DNA from: Verrucomicrobiia bacterium
GTDB taxonomy: Bacteria > Verrucomicrobiota > Verrucomicrobiia > Limisphaerales > JAUIHU01
DNA: 8,409 bases
Assembly: GCA_030432175.1 (NCBI GenBank)
Contig: JAUIHU010000170.1
Span: 1 to 8,409 of the forward strand
Direction: 5' to 3'
Shown here: positions 6,111 through 8,409 of the stretch, one piece after another
Position numbering within the stretch: the stretch's first letter is position 1
How the letters are laid out: each line of letters begins with the position of its first letter
Program-made: the position numbers and the translations under genes
Notes under the pieces: model-generated
Seen by the model: the letters and a program-made list of their open reading frames with translations, nothing else
What the model was told of the DNA's origin: nothing
Databases searched by the model: none

Positions 6111-7529
6111 ATGATGAAATCAAAACCTAATTGTATCGTCCGATTTGCCGGGTCTGTATTAATTGCTGTAGGAGCTTTGGTAAATGTCGAATCAGCCCAA
6201 ACGAAACCAAAAATCGCGCCCTGGCCTGAAAACCCATGGTATTGGTCGATGAACGGCGAACCGGTCACTCTGATTGGCGGCAGCGACGACGACAATCTCT
6301 TCCAATGGCCCGCCGACTTGCTGATCCCGCAGCTGAACCGGATCCAGCAAGCGGGTGGTAACGTGATTCGGAACACCATGAGTGATCGACCGGACAAAGG
6401 ATTTGAGGTTTATCCCTATCTTCGTCTGGACGCTGGAAAATATGATCTGGATCAGTGGAATTCCGAGTACTGGGAACGATTCCAATTCATGCTGAAAGAA
6501 ACTGCCAGACGCGGGATCGTTGTTCAGATTGAAGTCTGGGATCGGTTTGACTACACCGACGTGCGTCAATCCAACTGGAAACGTCATCCATACAACCCGG
6601 ACAACAACATTAACTACACAACGGAAACGTCTGGGTTAAACAACCATTATCCAGCGCATCCGGGAGCCAACCAGCAACCTTTCTTTTTCACGACACCCAA
6701 ACAACGCAACAACGAATTACTCCTCAGTTACCAAAACCGATTCGTTGAGCAGATGTTAGAAATCAGTCTCGAATTTGACCATGTCCTTTACTGCATGGAC
6801 AATGAGACGAAAGCTGAGCCAGAATGGGGCGCTTATTGGGCAAATAAAATCAAAGGCGCTGCGGTGGATCGTTGCAAAACCGTGTACGTCACTGAAATGT
6901 GGGACGCCTGGAATCTTCGTTCGGATGAGCACAAGGCCACCTTTGATCATCCGGAGCTGTATGATTTTGTCGACGTCTCCCAGAATAATCACAACAGCGG
7001 ACAAAAACACTGGGACAACTTTCTGTATGTGCGGGAATATCTTGCCTCACAACCCAGACCCATGAATACGACCAAAACATATGGCGCCACCGGAAATAAA
7101 TTCGGACACAATGATCAGGATGCTGTGGAACGCGTTTGGCGACATTTGTTGGCAGGCGCAGCATCCGTCAGATTTCATCGACCTGACTCCGGCCTCGGTA
7201 TTGGTGAAAAAGCATTCAACTGCATTCGAGCCGCACGAATGGTCAATGATCAAGCGCCTTTTTGGTCTTTGACACCCTGGATGGAAGGTTTGAGTGAACG
7301 AGAAGAAAATGAAGCCTACGCAGCGAAAAGTGAGGATGGAAAGATCGTTGTGTACTTCACCGGCAATGGATCAGTCCTATTGGATTTAACTGAATCACCA
7401 GGTGAGATCAAAGCAACCTGGATCAGCATAGACAAAGGAATCATTCATCGCCCATGGACTGGGACTGGAGGCGCATGGGTAAATTTATCCTCACCGGGAA
7501 AAGGTAATTGGGTCTGGGTGAAATATTAA
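6111..7529 (+). CDS. Exported TIM-barrel glycoside hydrolase-like protein with C-terminal beta domain
   Basis: This 472-residue protein has a signal peptide (cleavage likely after VESA, residue 29). Its main domain (about 45-390) resembles the DUF4038/GH5-like clan of TIM barrels: GGNVIRNTM near 82-90, IVVQIEVWDRFDY near 136-148, the barrel-strand-4-like VLYCMDNET with N231-E232 as acid/base candidate, VTEMWDAWN with E262, then RPMNTTKTYG near 316-325 and RHLLAGAASVRFHRP near 344-358. The last 70 residues (IVVYFTGNGSVLLDL to GNWVWVKY) resemble the small beta domain called collagen-binding-like in such proteins. The role is probably glycan cleavage outside the cytoplasm; substrate unknown. The usual clan nucleophile Glu is not evident on the strand that should be beta-7, so activity is uncertain. 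Start is ATG 6111 or 6114, with no clear Shine-Dalgarno site. Probably cotranscribed with the barrel gene. Confidence 0.88.
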   Translation: MMKSKPNCIVRFAGSVLIAVGALVNVESAQTKPKIAPWPENPWYWSMNGEPVTLIGGSDDDNLFQWPADLLIPQLNRIQQAGGNVIRNTMSDRPDKGFEVYPYLRLDAGKYDLDQWNSEYWERFQFMLKETARRGIVVQIEVWDRFDYTDVRQSNWKRHPYNPDNNINYTTETSGLNNHYPAHPGANQQPFFFTTPKQRNNELLLSYQNRFVEQMLEISLEFDHVLYCMDNETKAEPEWGAYWANKIKGAAVDRCKTVYVTEMWDAWNLRSDEHKATFDHPELYDFVDVSQNNHNSGQKHWDNFLYVREYLASQPRPMNTTKTYGATGNKFGHNDQDAVERVWRHLLAGAASVRFHRPDSGLGIGEKAFNCIRAARMVNDQAPFWSLTPWMEGLSEREENEAYAAKSEDGKIVVYFTGNGSVLLDLTESPGEIKATWISIDKGIIHRPWTGTGGAWVNLSSPGKGNWVWVKY

Positions 7530-7629
7530 TTCAGATCCGATGGACTCATCAGCTTGGCCCCTTCAGAAATAATTTACGAGATGTTACAGATTTCGGGACA
7601 CAAACGAGCATACGTGCTTTTGCAAAACA

Positions 7630-8277
7630 TTATTTAATCCTGTATGCAATGTAAGATTTGGGAAAAAGTCCAAGCAAACGTTCTGTTTTAATCACACAAT
7701 CCGGGAATAGCTCCTTGAATTTATTTTTACTCAAAAGGCGAGTGAATCGAATAGTTTCATCAATTTCTTGCTGAGAAGGCTTCTGCATCCATCCCCAGAC
7801 GCTGAACCACCGAACAATTTTGCGTCTGAAAGAAACTGGAAACCAATGAACCAAAGGAGCCAGAAAGTGTGGTTCTATGGGACATTCCAAAGCTGGAGTC
7901 TGGATCCAGAGTTTTTTTCCGACCCGTCTAGTTTCTTCAGCGAATCTCTTTTGCTTCTCCCAATCTCCAACATGTTCAATGACAGAGTTTGAAAAAAGAA
8001 TGTCATACGAATGATTCGGGTATTCCAATGCACAACCATCTCCAATTGCGGTAGTAATTGAATGATCAGGGTTGGCGGACCCATCCCATTCCACTGGGTG
8101 CACATTGATGCAATCAATCCTTTTCACAAGTTGTGGACGGTTTGTCCAGTTGTCAGGAAACCCACCGACATCCAGCATCAGGTCAGTAGAACCAGGCTGA
8201 ATGATGGCATCAAATTGGGCGATTCTTTTTTGGCGCCATATCTTAAAAATTCGTCTGTAAATTGTGTGGATGTTCAT
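7630..8277 (-). CDS. Class I SAM-dependent methyltransferase (Methyltransf_11-like)
   Basis: The 215-residue protein has the Rossmann-type methyltransferase core: motif I LMLDVGGFPDNW (D36, G38, G39) for SAM binding, an acidic second strand with INVHP near 58-61, GDGCALEYPNHSYDILFSNSVIEHV near 79-103 (motifs II-IV region), and WIQTPALE near 124-131. The basic, aromatic segment HWFPVSFRRKIVRWFSVWGW (144-163) may touch a membrane or a lipid-linked substrate. No signal peptide is seen. Proteins of this type are often found in surface-polysaccharide clusters, but the acceptor is unknown. I chose ATG 8277 because the core starts soon after; a TTG at 8343 would add 22 residues with three cysteines. 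Shine-Dalgarno support is weak for both. The gene faces the preceding glycosidase-like gene tail to tail with a 100-bp gap and is AT-richer than genes to its left, which suggests a separate module or transfer. Confidence 0.88.
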   Translation of the reverse strand: MNIHTIYRRIFKIWRQKRIAQFDAIIQPGSTDLMLDVGGFPDNWTNRPQLVKRIDCINVHPVEWDGSANPDHSITTAIGDGCALEYPNHSYDILFSNSVIEHVGDWEKQKRFAEETRRVGKKLWIQTPALECPIEPHFLAPLVHWFPVSFRRKIVRWFSVWGWMQKPSQQEIDETIRFTRLLSKNKFKELFPDCVIKTERLLGLFPKSYIAYRIK

Positions 8278-8368
8278 TCTAACTGTTTCTCGTTTTACAC
8301 AATACTTAGAATTTCTGCAATATCGGCAGTTTTGAAAATTCAAGAAACGAGTTGACGGGTGTGATTAA

Positions 8369-8374
8369 AGGAGG
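8369..8374 (+). promoter_or_regulatory. Strong Shine-Dalgarno site before a gene at the right edge
   Basis: AGGAGG at 8369-8374 is the best ribosome-binding site in the window. GTG at 8386 follows after 11 nt and ATG at 8395 after 20 nt. The nearer GTG at 8375 reads into a stop after one codon, so it is not used. Confidence 0.45.
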
Positions 8375-8385
8375 GTGGCGTAAAA

Positions 8386-8409
8386 GTGAAAAAAATGAAT
8401 TATTTTAGC
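8386..8409 (+). CDS. Possible start of a gene cut by the window edge
   Basis: From GTG 8386 eight codons stay open to the end of the window (V/M, K, K, M, N, Y, F, S), downstream of the strong AGGAGG. The lysine-rich opening could be the start of any protein; an ATG at 8395 is in the same frame. It would be divergent from the methyltransferase gene. Only eight codons are visible, so nothing can be said about function. Confidence 0.28.

Noticed and set aside
7607..7621. AGCA-TACG-TGCT followed by TTTT as a terminator between convergent genes
   Set aside because: The stem is only 4 bp and the T-run is short, so it is too weak to report.
8352..8380. TTGACG as a -35 box for the gene at the right edge
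   Set aside because: No -10-like hexamer lies 16-18 bp downstream; the region there is the Shine-Dalgarno site and GC-rich bases.

Overview
The window looks like chromosomal DNA from a bacterium of the Planctomycetota-Verrucomicrobiota group, possibly a marine or sediment verrucomicrobial lineage. The reasons are an exported sulfatase beside exported beta-propeller and TIM-barrel carbohydrate-active proteins, a Gram-negative outer-membrane beta-barrel of a type I associate with this group, weak or missing Shine-Dalgarno sites before several genes, and tandem short repeats between genes. The phylum is inferred from protein style only; there is no rRNA or other marker gene in the window.

Layout from left to right. 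(1) 1-1860, plus strand: the 3' part of a large protein joining the end of a sialidase-like propeller, a GH32/43-like five-bladed propeller and a C-terminal beta-sandwich. (2) 1867-3504, minus strand, meeting gene 1 tail to tail across 6 bp: an exported formylglycine sulfatase. (3) 3505-3713: a gap almost filled by a heptanucleotide tandem array of three successive sequence types. (4) 3714-4775, minus strand: an Ldh_2-family NAD(P)-dependent 2-hydroxyacid (malate/lactate-type) dehydrogenase whose stop codon lies inside the array. (5) 4776-5027: a divergent intergenic region with degenerate CTGCG-core repeats. (6) 5028-6065, plus strand: an outer-membrane beta-barrel protein. (7) 6111-7529, plus strand: an exported TIM-barrel glycosidase-like protein with a small C-terminal beta domain. 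(8) 7630-8277, minus strand: a class I SAM-dependent methyltransferase in visibly AT-richer DNA. (9) A strong Shine-Dalgarno site at 8369-8374 followed by what may be the first codons of another plus-strand gene cut by the window edge.

The likely joint theme of genes 1, 2, 4, 6 and 7 is scavenging of sulfated or otherwise decorated polysaccharides. The sulfatase and glycosidase-like enzymes would act outside the cytoplasm, the barrel protein sits in the outer membrane, and the dehydrogenase could process a released hydroxy/keto acid in the cytoplasm. This is inference from neighbourhood; no transporter or regulator is present to prove a catabolic locus. The methyltransferase seems to start a different, perhaps surface-glycan, module.

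I found no rRNA, tRNA, CRISPR array, transposase or phage gene. The least explained feature is the composite heptamer array at 3565-3726. Every one of its main unit types carries a stop codon on both strands, and because the period is 7 every reading frame is closed.
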